NCBI GenBank assembly: GCA_035491935.1
Contig: DATJJW010000238.1
Span: 1 to 28,485, forward strand
DNA length: 28,485 nucleotides
Direction: 5' to 3'
Source of the DNA: DATJJW01 sp035491935
GTDB taxonomy: Bacteria > Pseudomonadota > Alphaproteobacteria > ATCC43930 > CGMCC-115725
Shown here: positions 15,692 to 23,858 of the stretch, in pieces
Position numbering within the stretch: the first letter of the stretch is position 1
Layout of the letters: every line of letters begins with the position of its first letter
Notes under the pieces: generated by a model
The model's database searches: none
Told to the model about the DNA's origin: nothing
What the model saw: only the letters and a program-made list of their open reading frames with translations
Translations under genes and position numbers: made by a program

Positions 15692-16955
15692 CGACGGTTT
15701 CCACTATCGCGACGGCAGGCTTCAGGGTGAGGGGGTTGATCTTGCGGCGCTGGCGGAAGAAATCGGCACGCCCTTCTACTGCTATTCGAGCGCGGTGATT
15801 GCACGGCAGTACCGCCGCCTGGCCGAGGTGCTGCCCGGCCGCGTCTGCTATGCCGTCAAGGCCAATACCAACCAGGCCGTGATCGCGACGTTGGCCCAGC
15901 TCGGCGCCGGTGCCGACGTCGTCTCAGAGGGCGAGGCAAGGCGCGCGCTCGCCGCGGGCGTTGCGCCCAAGGACATCGTCTTCTCCGGCGTCGGCCGCAC
16001 CGCGCGCGAGCTGGTCTTCGCCATCGAGGCGGGCATCGGCCAGGTCAATCTGGAAAGCGAGCGCGACCTCAAGCTGCTGTCGGATCTGGCTTCGGCCCGG
16101 GGCAAGACCATGCGTATCGCCATCCGCGTCAACCCGGATGTCGATGCCCGTACCCATGCCAAGATTTCGACCGGCAAGGCGGAGAACAAGTTCGGCATCG
16201 ATATCGGCTCGGTCGCGAGGATATATCGCGAAGCGGCGGACATGCCCGGCATCGACGCCAGCGCCATCGCCATGCATATCGGCTCGCAGCTCCTGGATTT
16301 GGCGCCCTATCGCATGGCTTTCGCCAAGCTGGCGACGCTGGTGCGCGAGATTCGGGGGCAAGGCGTCGATATTCGCCATCTCGACCTCGGCGGCGGCATC
16401 GGCATTCCCTATATGGGAGAAAAGCCGCCGGAGCTTGCCGAATATGCCGCGATCATTGCCGAGACGCTGGGCGACCTTGGCTGCGACTACACTTTTGAGC
16501 CCGGCCGTTTCCTGGTGGCGGAGGCCGGCGTGATTGTCTCGCGCATCATCGACGTCAAGCAGGGGGCGACCAAGCGCTTCGTCGTGCAGGATGCGGCGAT
16601 GACCGAGTTGATGCGCCCGACGCTCTACAACGCCAATCATCCGATCTTGCCGGTGGCCCAGCCGAAACCCGGCACCGGCAGCGCCAAGGCCGACATTGTC
16701 GGACCGGTCTGCGAGACCGGCGACTATCTGGCGGTCGACCGCGAGATGCCGAATGTGGCGCCGGGCGACCTGCTCGCCACAGGCATGGCCGGTGCCTATG
16801 GCGCGGTGATGGGTTCGACCTACAATACCCGGCCGCTGGCGCCGGAGATCCTGCTGAAAGGCTCCGATTGGGCAGTGATCCGGCCGCGCCAGACCTATGA
16901 GGAGCTGTTGGCACTCGACCGGCTGCCGGTCTGGCTGGGCAGCGGCCGAGGTTGA
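15681..16955 (+). CDS. lysA: Diaminopimelate decarboxylase
   Basis: LysA decarboxylates meso-diaminopimelate to lysine with pyridoxal phosphate. The protein is 424 aa. The PLP lysine is Lys60 in CYAVKANTNQAV. HIGSQLLDLAPY and the glycine loop LDLGGGIGIPY bind cofactor phosphate, and EPGRFLVAEAGVIV and the active-site Cys344 in PVCETGDYLA contribute to the substrate site. The start is GTG at 15681 with AGGA about 9 bases before it, inside the end of the lipoprotein gene. It removes diaminopimelate that would otherwise feed peptidoglycan, tying it to the murA and glm theme of the window. Confidence 0.97.
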   Translation: MISDDGFHYRDGRLQGEGVDLAALAEEIGTPFYCYSSAVIARQYRRLAEVLPGRVCYAVKANTNQAVIATLAQLGAGADVVSEGEARRALAAGVAPKDIVFSGVGRTARELVFAIEAGIGQVNLESERDLKLLSDLASARGKTMRIAIRVNPDVDARTHAKISTGKAENKFGIDIGSVARIYREAADMPGIDASAIAMHIGSQLLDLAPYRMAFAKLATLVREIRGQGVDIRHLDLGGGIGIPYMGEKPPELAEYAAIIAETLGDLGCDYTFEPGRFLVAEAGVIVSRIIDVKQGATKRFVVQDAAMTELMRPTLYNANHPILPVAQPKPGTGSAKADIVGPVCETGDYLAVDREMPNVAPGDLLATGMAGAYGAVMGSTYNTRPLAPEILLKGSDWAVIRPRQTYEELLALDRLPVWLGSGRG

Positions 16956-16974
16956 AGGCACGGTGGGCTGACCG

Positions 16975-19452
16975 ATGATCCACGAAGCGCCGCCCCAAGC
17001 TTCCTTGCCGATCACGGTCAGCCGCCGTCTGCCGCTTGCTTGGGCGACGCTGACCTGGGAGCGGTTCTGGCCAGCGGCCTGGCCGGCGCTGGGTGTCATC
17101 GGGTTGTTCCTCGTCGTGGCGCTGTTCGATGTGCTGTCGAGCTTGCCGGCCTGGCTGCATGCGCTGGTTCTGCTCGTCTTCCTGGCGGGATTTGGCTATG
17201 GCGCCTGGTATTTCCACAAGCGCTTCGTCTGGCCGACCCGGCGCGCGGCCCTTCGGCGCATGGAGCTGGAGAGCGGCTTCACGCATCAGCCCTTGAGTAT
17301 GCTCGATAGCGCCTTTGCCGGCAGTATCGACGACGATGTCGGGCTGGTGCTCTGGCACGAGCATCGCCGGCGCGTGGCGGCCGGGCTGGGGCCGATCCGT
17401 GTCGGCTGGCCACGCCGTGCAGTCGAGGCAAGCGATCCGCGCAAGCTGCGTATCGCCTTGATCCTGCTGCTGATGATCGCCGTGCTGGAATCCGGCAGCG
17501 ATGCCGGACGGCGCCTGGCGGAGGCGGTGACCCTGCGTTTCGGCGGTATGTCCACCGCGGTGTTGCCGACCACCGACCTCTGGATCACGCCGCCGGCCTA
17601 TACCGGCATGGCGCCCATATATCTCGGCGGCGAAGCGCTGCGCCACGGCGTCTCCGTGCCCGAAGGCTCGACCATGCTGGTGCAGATCCATGCGCCCGGT
17701 GCCGATGGCGATTTGCCGCAATTGAGCCTACCCGGCCAGCAAGACCGAGGCGGCAAACCCGCTTTCACCGCCTTGGACGAGCAGGATTTCAAGGCGAGCG
17801 CCACGCTGAACCAATCGGGCCCGCTTGCCATCACCCTCGACGGCACCTCGCTGGTCTCGGTCGATGTCTCGATCATTGCCGACAAGCCGCCGAGCGTGGC
17901 GTTTGCCCGTCCGGTCAGCGTGACCCAGCATCAGGCGCTGCGCATCGATTACAAGGCCCAGGACGACTACGGTGTGACCGGGCTGCGGCTGCAGCTGTGG
18001 CGGGTATCGCCCACGGGGGCCGCCCTGGCCGGCGCTCCCCAGACCGTCGACATCGCCGTGCCGGCGCCACCCTCGCGCGATGTCGACGACACGCTGTTCC
18101 AGGATCTGACCGCAAGCCTTTGGGCCGGGCTGCCGGTCGAGATGCGGCTGGTCGCCAAGGATGGTGCCGGCCAGGAAGGGGCCAGCGCGCCTGTCAAGCT
18201 GGTCCTGCCTGAGCGCGTCTTCCACAACGAGGTCGCCCGGCTGCTCGTGGCCTGGCGCAAGCAATTGACCGTGGCGCCCGACAGCGCGCCGCAGATCGGC
18301 AAGGGATTGGCGGAGCTGTCAACCCGGCCGGGCTTCTATCGCAACGACATCGCTGTCTTCCTGGGACTCCGGATCGCGGCGCGCGACTTGCTTCGCGGCC
18401 GTGAGCCTACCGCCATCGCCGATGCCCAGGGGCTGATGTGGTCGATGGCGCTCAAGATCGAAGGCGGGGCCACCGCCGAGGCCGAGAAGGATTTGCGCGC
18501 GGCGCAGCAGGCGTTGCGCGACGCGCTGGCGAAGGGCGCTTCCCCGCAGGAGGTCGACCGGCTGATGCGGCAGCTCGACGCGACTCTCGATCGCTATTTG
18601 CGGACTATGCGTGCGGCGCAAGGAAACCCGTCGCCGCAGAATACGGGCCAGCGAGGCCCAAACCGCACCGTCAGCGAGGCCGACCTCAAGAAGCTGCTGG
18701 CCCAGGCCGAGGAGATGGCCCGCAACGGCGACAAGCAGGGCGCGCAAGCAGCGCTGAACAAGCTGCAGTCGATCCTGGAATCGCTGCGCATGGGCGGGCC
18801 CAACCCGGCAGCCTCCGCCGCGCGTCAGGCGATGGACAAGCTGGGGTCGATCGCCCGTCAGCAGCAATCGTTGATGGATCGTGGCCAGCAACTGCAAAAC
18901 CGTTCGCGCAGCCCCAGCTTCGACGGCAAGGGCGTAGGTTCTGCCGGACGCACGCCATCGCCCAACAATCAGGCGCAGGGCGGGCGGTCGCAGGACAGCG
19001 CCGGTGCCTTGGGCGAGGCGCAGCAGGGGCTGCGGCAGCAGCTCGATGCGCTACGCCGGTCGATGGGCGGCATGCTGGGCCAGGGCGATGGCTCGCAGGC
19101 CCTGGATCAGGCCGGTCAATCGATGGACCAGGCGACCCGAGCCTTGCGTCAGGGCCAGACCGGTACGGCGCTGAGCGCCCAGGCCGATGTGCTGACCGCC
19201 ATGCGCCAGGCGGCGCAGGCGATGGCGCAGGCGATGAGCCAGGGCGGCGAGCAGGGCTCGGCCGCGACCGATCCCTTCGGCCGCGACGGCACCGGTTCGT
19301 CCTACTCCGACCAGGGCAATATGGATCTGTCCAATTCCTCGGCGCTACAGGAAAGCCGGCGCATTCTGGACGAGTTGCGCCGCCGCGCCGGCGAGCCGGA
19401 CCGCCCGGCGATCGAACGCGACTACATCGACCGGCTGCTGCAGGATTTCTAA
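16975..19452 (+). CDS. DUF4175 / TIGR02302 large membrane protein
   Basis: This 825-aa protein matches the alphaproteobacterial DUF4175 (TIGR02302) family. Hydrophobic segments lie near residues 38–55, 60–80 and 162–178. A long periplasmic-type region follows, containing WITPPAYTGMAP and beta-rich repeats (PPSVAFARPVSVTQHQALRI, then DYKAQDDYGVTGLRLQ). From about residue 570 it becomes helical and Gln/Ala/Gly-rich (LKKLLAQAEEMARNGDKQ), with low-complexity linkers. It ends with the conserved-looking LDELRRRAGEPDRPAIERDY. Function is unknown. Its steady place after lysA in this group suggests an envelope role, which is inference. The start ATG is 19 bases after the lysA stop. Confidence 0.85.
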   Translation: MIHEAPPQASLPITVSRRLPLAWATLTWERFWPAAWPALGVIGLFLVVALFDVLSSLPAWLHALVLLVFLAGFGYGAWYFHKRFVWPTRRAALRRMELESGFTHQPLSMLDSAFAGSIDDDVGLVLWHEHRRRVAAGLGPIRVGWPRRAVEASDPRKLRIALILLLMIAVLESGSDAGRRLAEAVTLRFGGMSTAVLPTTDLWITPPAYTGMAPIYLGGEALRHGVSVPEGSTMLVQIHAPGADGDLPQLSLPGQQDRGGKPAFTALDEQDFKASATLNQSGPLAITLDGTSLVSVDVSIIADKPPSVAFARPVSVTQHQALRIDYKAQDDYGVTGLRLQLWRVSPTGAALAGAPQTVDIAVPAPPSRDVDDTLFQDLTASLWAGLPVEMRLVAKDGAGQEGASAPVKLVLPERVFHNEVARLLVAWRKQLTVAPDSAPQIGKGLAELSTRPGFYRNDIAVFLGLRIAARDLLRGREPTAIADAQGLMWSMALKIEGGATAEAEKDLRAAQQALRDALAKGASPQEVDRLMRQLDATLDRYLRTMRAAQGNPSPQNTGQRGPNRTVSEADLKKLLAQAEEMARNGDKQGAQAALNKLQSILESLRMGGPNPAASAARQAMDKLGSIARQQQSLMDRGQQLQNRSRSPSFDGKGVGSAGRTPSPNNQAQGGRSQDSAGALGEAQQGLRQQLDALRRSMGGMLGQGDGSQALDQAGQSMDQATRALRQGQTGTALSAQADVLTAMRQAAQAMAQAMSQGGEQGSAATDPFGRDGTGSSYSDQGNMDLSNSSALQESRRILDELRRRAGEPDRPAIERDYIDRLLQDF

Positions 19453-19483
19453 GGGACTGTTCCAGAAGTCGCTCGGCAGCCGT

Positions 19484-19590
19484 CTGGAGCGGTTCTCGTT
19501 CGCTCTCGCTCACGCCAACCGCTCTAAGTATTTGTTTGTCGAGCATCTTCACATGATCAGGTGATTCCATCTGATCATGATCTGCTCTAG
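19484..19590. repeat. Mosaic palindromic intergenic repeat, copy 1
   Basis: A non-coding element follows the DUF4175 stop. Starting with CTGGAGCGG, it holds one inverted repeat (GAGCGGTT 19487–19494 with AACCGCTC 19517–19524). A second, stronger one pairs ATGATCAG 19553–19560 with CTGATCAT 19571–19578, and extends to 11 pairs in RNA around the loop ATTC. Outer arms GAGCA (19541) and TGCTC (19583) enclose the second hairpin. It ends in ATCTGCTCTAG. It shares CTGGAGCGG, GAGCA/TGCTC and ATCTGCTCTA with copy 2 about 1 kb away. Confidence 0.6.
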
Positions 19591-19622
19591 TGGCGGCATT
19601 TTGCGCTCCGGTGCTCCAAAGC

Positions 19623-19645
19623 CGCCGTCATCATAGATCACGGCG
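19623..19645 (-). terminator. Possible hairpin downstream of the zinc-ribbon gene
   Basis: CGCCGT (19623–19628) pairs with ACGGCG (19640–19645) around an 11-base loop, about 40 bases past the stop of the minus-strand zinc-ribbon gene. There is no clear U-run, so it is a weak terminator candidate at best. Confidence 0.25.
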
Positions 19646-19683
19646 ACTCTTGAGCGGCTCCGTGAGCAATCAGCCGTGACGAT

Positions 19684-20469
19684 TTACTTCGGCAGGCTAC
19701 CGAATGTCACCACGGCCGAGGTGGCGTCGGCGGGCGGCGAGGGCATCGAGGTCTGGAAGCTCATGCCTTCGCCCGGCAGCAACGTCGCTTGTGACGGCGC
19801 CAACGACCAGGATTTGACCAGGTTGCCGCGCGTGTCGCGCAGGGTGACGACCAGGGTCGGTACCTTCTGAGCTTGGCTCGTCACATTGGCGATGCGTCCG
19901 GCGACAATCAGGGTCGGCTTGCCGTCAACCGGAGTCACGGCAGAATTGACGCTGCGCAATTCGAGTCCGGTGCCGGCCAATGGGGTCGAGAGGCCGAAGG
20001 CGGCATAGATCGGCTCGACGGCGGGCCATAATGCGACGATCCGCGACCGACCGACCGCCAGCAGTACCGCCAGCGCCACGACGAGTGCCGCTATAATCAG
20101 CCAGGCGGCCATCTTGGTCCGTGACCTCGGCGGCTTGCGAATCGCGGGCAGGGCCTTCCGGTTCGAAGACAGCCGTGGCGTCTGCACCGAATCGGTCAGG
20201 AAGTTCGGCATCGAATCGCCGGAGAAGGATGGCCAGGCGGCCGGCGGCTCCGGCTCGGCGGGCGGTCCTTCATGGACCGCTGGCTCCGGGAAGGCTTCGG
20301 CCGGCGGTACGGCAGCGGCGAACTCTTCGTCAGAAGGCGTCGCGTGCCAGGTTTCGCGGCAGCGTGCGCATCGCACCATGCGTCCGCGCGCCCCGAGGGC
20401 GGCAGGGTCGACGATGAAGCGGGCGGAACAGGCAGGGCAGGTGAGAATCATGAAAGGTCTGGCGAGCAC
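19684..20469 (-). CDS. MJ0042-type zinc-ribbon / DUF3426 membrane protein
   Basis: This is a 261-aa protein. An N-terminal MJ0042 zinc ribbon has Cys11, Cys14, Cys34 and Cys37 (TCPACSARF and VRCARCRETWHA). An acidic Pro-rich linker runs to about residue 115, one transmembrane helix spans residues 120–140, and a C-terminal DUF3426 beta-domain (VAGRIANVTSQAQKVPTLVV) probably lies in the periplasm. A GTG at 20469 is the start, because GGGAGGG at plus-strand 20475–20481 sits 5 bases before it. The internal ATG at 20451 has no ribosome site. It is divergent from ftsE, a neighbour pair seen in other alphaproteobacteria. A role in sensing or division is inference. Confidence 0.85.
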   Translation of the reverse strand: MLARPFMILTCPACSARFIVDPAALGARGRMVRCARCRETWHATPSDEEFAAAVPPAEAFPEPAVHEGPPAEPEPPAAWPSFSGDSMPNFLTDSVQTPRLSSNRKALPAIRKPPRSRTKMAAWLIIAALVVALAVLLAVGRSRIVALWPAVEPIYAAFGLSTPLAGTGLELRSVNSAVTPVDGKPTLIVAGRIANVTSQAQKVPTLVVTLRDTRGNLVKSWSLAPSQATLLPGEGMSFQTSMPSPPADATSAVVTFGSLPK

Positions 20470-20474
20470 TCAGG

Positions 20475-20481
20475 CCCTCCC
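20475..20481 (-). promoter_or_regulatory. Ribosome binding site deciding the GTG start of the zinc-ribbon gene
   Basis: Read on the minus strand, GGGAGGG is followed by five bases and then GTG at 20469. The next in-frame ATG, 18 bases further, has only a pyrimidine-rich stretch before it. This supports the longer protein. Confidence 0.6.
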
Positions 20482-20525
20482 TTATAGGCAGCGGTCTCGC
20501 CAACTTGCAAGCGGGCTTGGTCGCG

Positions 20526-20642
20526 CTGGAGCGGATCGTGCTTCGGCGCGAGTGCCGAGCATGTGAATCTGCTCTACAACTTATTGGTAGTAGATCAAAT
20601 TCACACGCTTCGACGGAGACGTCGAAACGTGATTTGATCTAG
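20526..20642. repeat. Mosaic palindromic intergenic repeat, copy 2
   Basis: The element begins CTGGAGCGG (20526–20534). Three consecutive hairpins follow. TGCTTCGGC (20539–20547) pairs with GCCGAGCA (20554–20561). GAGCA (20557) pairs with TGCTC (20570), as an alternative fold. A long hairpin joins TAGATCAAAT (20591–20600) with ATTTGATCTA (20632–20641). Inside the last one CACG/CGTG and TTCGACG/CGTCGAA close a GAGA tetraloop (20616–20619). ATCTGCTCTA at 20567–20576 matches copy 1. It lies upstream of ftsE and could carry or interrupt its promoter. Confidence 0.6.
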
Positions 20643-20723
20643 CCTGCGGAGCGGGGTTGTCGTTCCCAGCGACGACGGGTACATCATGGATGTTAACGAA
20701 CAAGCCGAGGGATTGGGCCGGCC

Positions 20724-21434
20724 GTGGTACGTTTTGAAAAGGTCGCCATGCGCTACGGCAACGGGCCGCAGATCCTGCACGGCATCGACCTCGATCTCGA
20801 GCAAGGCAGTTTCCATTTCCTGACCGGTCCCAGCGGTGCCGGCAAATCGACCCTGCTGCGCCTGATGTATCTGGCCGAGCGGCCGAGCGAGGGCAATATC
20901 AGCCTGTTCGGCCACGATGTGCAGAGCCTGGGCCGCACGCGCCGGGCGCAACTGCGCCGTCATATCGGTGTCGTGTTCCAGGAATTCCGTCTGCTCGACC
21001 ATCTGAGTGCCGTCGACAACGTCGCATTGCCGCTCAGGGTCACCGGCATCAAGGAGGAGACGGTGATGGCCAATGCCGCCGAGCTCCTGCGCTGGGTCGG
21101 GCTGGAGGAGAAGCACCTGGCCGCCCAACCCTCCACGCTTTCGGGCGGCCAGCAGCAGCGTCTGGCCATTGCGCGCGCCGTCATCGGCCGGCCGGCCCTG
21201 CTGATCGCCGACGAGCCGACCGGTAATGTCGACGACGCCATGGCGATGCGCCTGATGTATCTGTTCGAAGAGCTGAATCGTTTGGGAACCACGGTGGTGA
21301 TCGCGACCCACAACCAGGCGCTGATCGATCATTTCGGCCATCCGGTGCTCTATCTGGAGCGCGGCGCGCTGACCCGAATCGATCGCCGTAATGGCGAAGG
21401 GGTTCCGGTGTCGCTGGAAGAGGAGGGCGAATGA
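20724..21434 (+). CDS. ftsE: Cell division ATP-binding protein FtsE
   Basis: FtsE is the ATPase of the FtsEX complex, which links the Z-ring to activation of peptidoglycan hydrolases. The protein is 236 aa and starts with GTG. Walker A is GPSGAGKST at residues 35–43, the ABC signature LSGGQQQR at 139–146 and Walker B LLIADEPTG at about 159–167. The Q-loop VVFQEFRLLDHLS fits the FtsE/LolD subgroup. The stop overlaps the ftsX ATG (ATGA). The region before the start contains the palindromic repeat and no clear sigma-70 promoter. Confidence 0.95.
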   Translation: MVRFEKVAMRYGNGPQILHGIDLDLEQGSFHFLTGPSGAGKSTLLRLMYLAERPSEGNISLFGHDVQSLGRTRRAQLRRHIGVVFQEFRLLDHLSAVDNVALPLRVTGIKEETVMANAAELLRWVGLEEKHLAAQPSTLSGGQQQRLAIARAVIGRPALLIADEPTGNVDDAMAMRLMYLFEELNRLGTTVVIATHNQALIDHFGHPVLYLERGALTRIDRRNGEGVPVSLEEEGE

Positions 21435-22342
21435 TGGCCCGCCGCCCCTCGATCCTGCCGCTGGAGACCGATGGTTCCGGCCGGTTCCTGCCTTGGCTCA
21501 CGGCACTCATGGTCTATCTGGCGGCGCTGGCGATCGGCGGCGCCATGAGCTTGAGCGGCGCCATCGACCGCTGGGATGCAGGTCTTGCCGGCACGCTCAC
21601 CGTCCAATTGCCGCGCCCCGTCGACGGTACGCCGCTGGCGGCCAAGGATGTGAACGCGGCGCTCGATGCTCTGCGCAAGACGCCGGGCATCGTCAGCGCG
21701 ACCCAACTCGGTGACGATGCGCAGGCGCAATTGCTGAAACCCTGGCTCGGCGACAAGGCCGACGCGTTGAGCCTGCCCCTGCCGGTGCTGGTCGATGTCC
21801 ATGTGGCCGACGGTGCCGCGATCGATACCGATGGGCTGCAGAAGCGCCTGAATGCCATCGTGCCAGGGGCGGCGGTCGCGACCCATGACCGCTGGCTCGG
21901 CCGTCTGTTCCGCGTCGCCCGCGCCATCGAGGTGACGGCTTTCGCCATCGTGGCGTTGATCGCGGTGGCTGCCGTCGCCACCATCGTCTTCGTCGTGCGC
22001 ACGGGACTGCTGATCCATAGCCATGTTATCGACTTGCTGCACATGATCGGCGCGCGCGACAGCTTCGTCGCGCGCCAGTTCCAATGGCATGCCTTCCGAT
22101 TGGGCTTGCGCGGCGGCATCATCGGCGTGGTGGCCGCGGCCCTGACCATCGCGGCGTTCTATGCCGTCGGCATGATGGGCGCGAACGGAGGCGAGCAGGC
22201 GGTGATGCCGAGCCTGGGTCTCACGGCCAACGGCGTGTCGGCGGCGGTGATCCTGGCCGTGCTATTGCCGTTCTGCGCCGGGGGCATCGGCCTTCTGACC
22301 GCGCGGTTGACCGTCCTGGGCGCGCTCGGACGCCTGCCTTGA
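21431..22342 (+). CDS. ftsX: Cell division protein FtsX
   Basis: FtsX is the membrane partner of FtsE. The protein is 303 aa with four predicted helices: residues about 17–40, 165–192, 222–245 and 265–298. The first and second helices are separated by a periplasmic domain of about 120 residues (from SLSGAIDRWDAGLAGTLTVQ), the loop that recruits hydrolase activators in this family. The cytoplasmic motif HSHVIDLLHMIGARDSFVAR is typical of FtsX permeases. GAGGAGGG just before the ATG is a strong ribosome site within the ftsE end. The stop overlaps the next start (TTGA). Confidence 0.94.
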   Translation: MMARRPSILPLETDGSGRFLPWLTALMVYLAALAIGGAMSLSGAIDRWDAGLAGTLTVQLPRPVDGTPLAAKDVNAALDALRKTPGIVSATQLGDDAQAQLLKPWLGDKADALSLPLPVLVDVHVADGAAIDTDGLQKRLNAIVPGAAVATHDRWLGRLFRVARAIEVTAFAIVALIAVAAVATIVFVVRTGLLIHSHVIDLLHMIGARDSFVARQFQWHAFRLGLRGGIIGVVAAALTIAAFYAVGMMGANGGEQAVMPSLGLTANGVSAAVILAVLLPFCAGGIGLLTARLTVLGALGRLP

Positions 22343-22986
22343 GCGATGTGGCACCTCGCAAGCCAGTCGCCTGGATGTTGGGCGGCTGGTTCTGGAATGC
22401 AATCTGGGTGGCCGCCATGCTGTGGCTGGCCGGTCTTGCCTGGTTCGTTGCCAGCTTCGATAAGGGCACGCCGGATGCAGTGACCAAGGTCGATGCCATC
22501 GTCGTGCTGACCGGCGGCAGCCAGCGCATCGACAGCGGGTTGCGCATGTTGGTCGAGGGCAAGGGCAAAGAGGTCTTCGTCTCGGGCGTGCCGCCGAAGA
22601 TTGACCGGGCGCAGATCCTGCGCCTATCGCCAGCCATTCCCGCCTGGGTGCACGACCATGTCAGCCTGGGCCATGCGGCCGGCAATACGGTGGGTAATGC
22701 GCGGGAGACAGCCGATTGGCTGGCGACGCGTCACGCCCACAGCATCCGGCTGGTCACCGCCGACTATCACATCCGGCGCAGCCTGATCGAGTTCCGCCGG
22801 ATGTTGCCGCCCGACATCCGCATCATCCCCGACCCGATCCATCCGGACTACGGGCATTTCCCCTGGCGGTACCGGATTCATTTGATCGTCGTCGAATATA
22901 TCAAGTATCTCCTTTCGGCGGCCCGTATGCTGCTTGCACCCGGCCATGCCTATGGCCACGGTGACCCGTTCATTTATTCCGAATGA
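22339..22986 (+). CDS. YdcF/SanA-like DUF218 membrane protein
   Basis: This is a protein of about 215 aa. An N-terminal signal anchor (WNAIWVAAMLWLAGLAWFV, residues about 18–36) precedes a DUF218 domain. The domain shows VDAIVVLTGGSQRIDSGL, SLGHAAGNTVGNARETADWL and RLVTADYHIRRSLIEFRR, the usual conserved blocks. Biochemical function is unknown, and E. coli relatives are linked to envelope integrity. The start is uncertain. TTG at 22339 overlaps the ftsX stop as TTGA, GTG at 22348 is close by, and ATG at 22375 would remove 12 residues just before the anchor. It is cotranscribed with ftsEX by position. Confidence 0.85.
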   Translation: MSDVAPRKPVAWMLGGWFWNAIWVAAMLWLAGLAWFVASFDKGTPDAVTKVDAIVVLTGGSQRIDSGLRMLVEGKGKEVFVSGVPPKIDRAQILRLSPAIPAWVHDHVSLGHAAGNTVGNARETADWLATRHAHSIRLVTADYHIRRSLIEFRRMLPPDIRIIPDPIHPDYGHFPWRYRIHLIVVEYIKYLLSAARMLLAPGHAYGHGDPFIYSE

Positions 22987-22999
22987 TGGAATCGCTGCC

Positions 23000-23752
23000 G
23001 TGATCGCGTTACGCGCCGCCTTGTTCTGGTGCTGCTGGGCCGCTTGGACGGTGGGGCTGGGTACGGTCGGGTTGCCGGTGTTCCTGCCGATATTCCGAAA
23101 GCACCGTCGCACGGCGGTCGCCATCAGCAAGCTCTGGGCCTCGGGTAGCCTGTGCCTCATGCGCGTGTTTCTGGGCCTGCGCCACGAGGTGCGCGGGGTG
23201 GAGCACAAGCCCGCCGGACCGGCGATCTTTGCGCTCAAGCACCAATCCGCGTGGGAGACGATCGCGCTCGCCTGCCTGCTCGACGATCCGGCGATCGTGC
23301 TGAAGCGCGAATTGCTGTCGATCCCGTTCTTCGGCTGGTATCTCGCCCGCGTCGGCATGATCGCCATCGATCGCATGGCGGGTGCCGGCGCTCTGAAGCA
23401 GATGGTGGCGCAGGCGCGTACGGCGGTGGCGCAAGGCCGGCCGATCGCGATCTTTCCCGAAGGCACGCGTGGCCGCATCGGCGAGAAGCTGCCCTACCAC
23501 CCAGGGGTCGGCGCCCTTTATACCCAGCTGGGCCTGCCGCTGGTGCCGGTGGCGCTCAATTCCGGCCTCTATTGGCGCAAGGGCTTTTTCGACAAGGCGC
23601 CCGGCGTCATCATCATCGAATTCCTACCCAATCTTGCCCCTGGCGCCGACCGGCGCGAGACCATCGCCCAGCTGGAGACGCGGATCGAAACCGCAACCCA
23701 GCGCCTGGTCGAGACCCCACGAACCATGCAGGACCGCCGCGCTTATATTTGA
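23000..23752 (+). CDS. 1-acyl-sn-glycerol-3-phosphate acyltransferase-like (PlsC family)
   Basis: This 250-aa membrane-associated acyltransferase probably acylates lysophosphatidic acid in phospholipid synthesis. The GTG at 23000, preceded by GGA, is preferred over the longer frame from 22934, which would overlap the previous gene by 53 bases. A hydrophobic N-terminus (residues 5–30) precedes KHQSAWET at 80–87. This is the catalytic H-x4-D motif with Glu86 in place of Asp. FPEGTRG at 152–158 is the glycerol-3-phosphate-binding motif, and VPVALNSGLYW follows. It closes the ftsE–ftsX–ydcF unit, 13 bases after the previous stop. Confidence 0.88.
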   Translation: MIALRAALFWCCWAAWTVGLGTVGLPVFLPIFRKHRRTAVAISKLWASGSLCLMRVFLGLRHEVRGVEHKPAGPAIFALKHQSAWETIALACLLDDPAIVLKRELLSIPFFGWYLARVGMIAIDRMAGAGALKQMVAQARTAVAQGRPIAIFPEGTRGRIGEKLPYHPGVGALYTQLGLPLVPVALNSGLYWRKGFFDKAPGVIIIEFLPNLAPGADRRETIAQLETRIETATQRLVETPRTMQDRRAYI

Positions 23753-23775
23753 GGGATTTCTGCAACGGTCCAGGC

Positions 23776-23821
23776 CGTTCTGTAGAGGTTCCGGACGTTC
23801 TGTGGATAAGTATGTGGACAA
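23776..23821. promoter_or_regulatory. Candidate DnaA-box pair and 20-bp direct repeat upstream of nrdJ
   Basis: TGTGGATAA at 23801–23809 is an exact reverse-orientation DnaA box (TTATCCACA). TGTGGACAA at 23813–23821 differs by one base, and the two starts are 12 bases apart. CGTTCTGT occurs at 23776–23783 and 23796–23803, a 20-base period, with similar flanks. The cluster lies 150–190 bases before the nrdJ start. In E. coli the nrdAB promoter carries DnaA boxes, so a similar control is plausible. This is inference from motif matches. Confidence 0.5.
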
Positions 23822-23835
23822 ACTTGGGGATCGAT

Positions 23836-23858
23836 GCGTGGATTACCTGTATCCACGC
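23836..23858. repeat. 8-bp perfect inverted repeat in the nrdJ leader
   Basis: GCGTGGAT (23836–23843) and ATCCACGC (23851–23858) flank a 7-base loop. Each arm resembles a degenerate DnaA box (TGGAT/ATCCA). It could equally be a hairpin terminator for plsC or an operator for nrdJ. No U-run follows. Confidence 0.45.

Noticed and set aside
18438..19556. 372-residue open frame overlapping the DUF4175 gene in another frame
   Set aside because: Arg/Gly/Ala-rich out-of-frame translation of a repetitive region; the DUF4175 frame has family support.
22934..23000. Longer start for the PlsC-like protein at 22934
   Set aside because: It would overlap the ydcF-like gene by 53 bases and add non-conserved residues; GTG 23000 has a ribosome site and begins at the hydrophobic helix.
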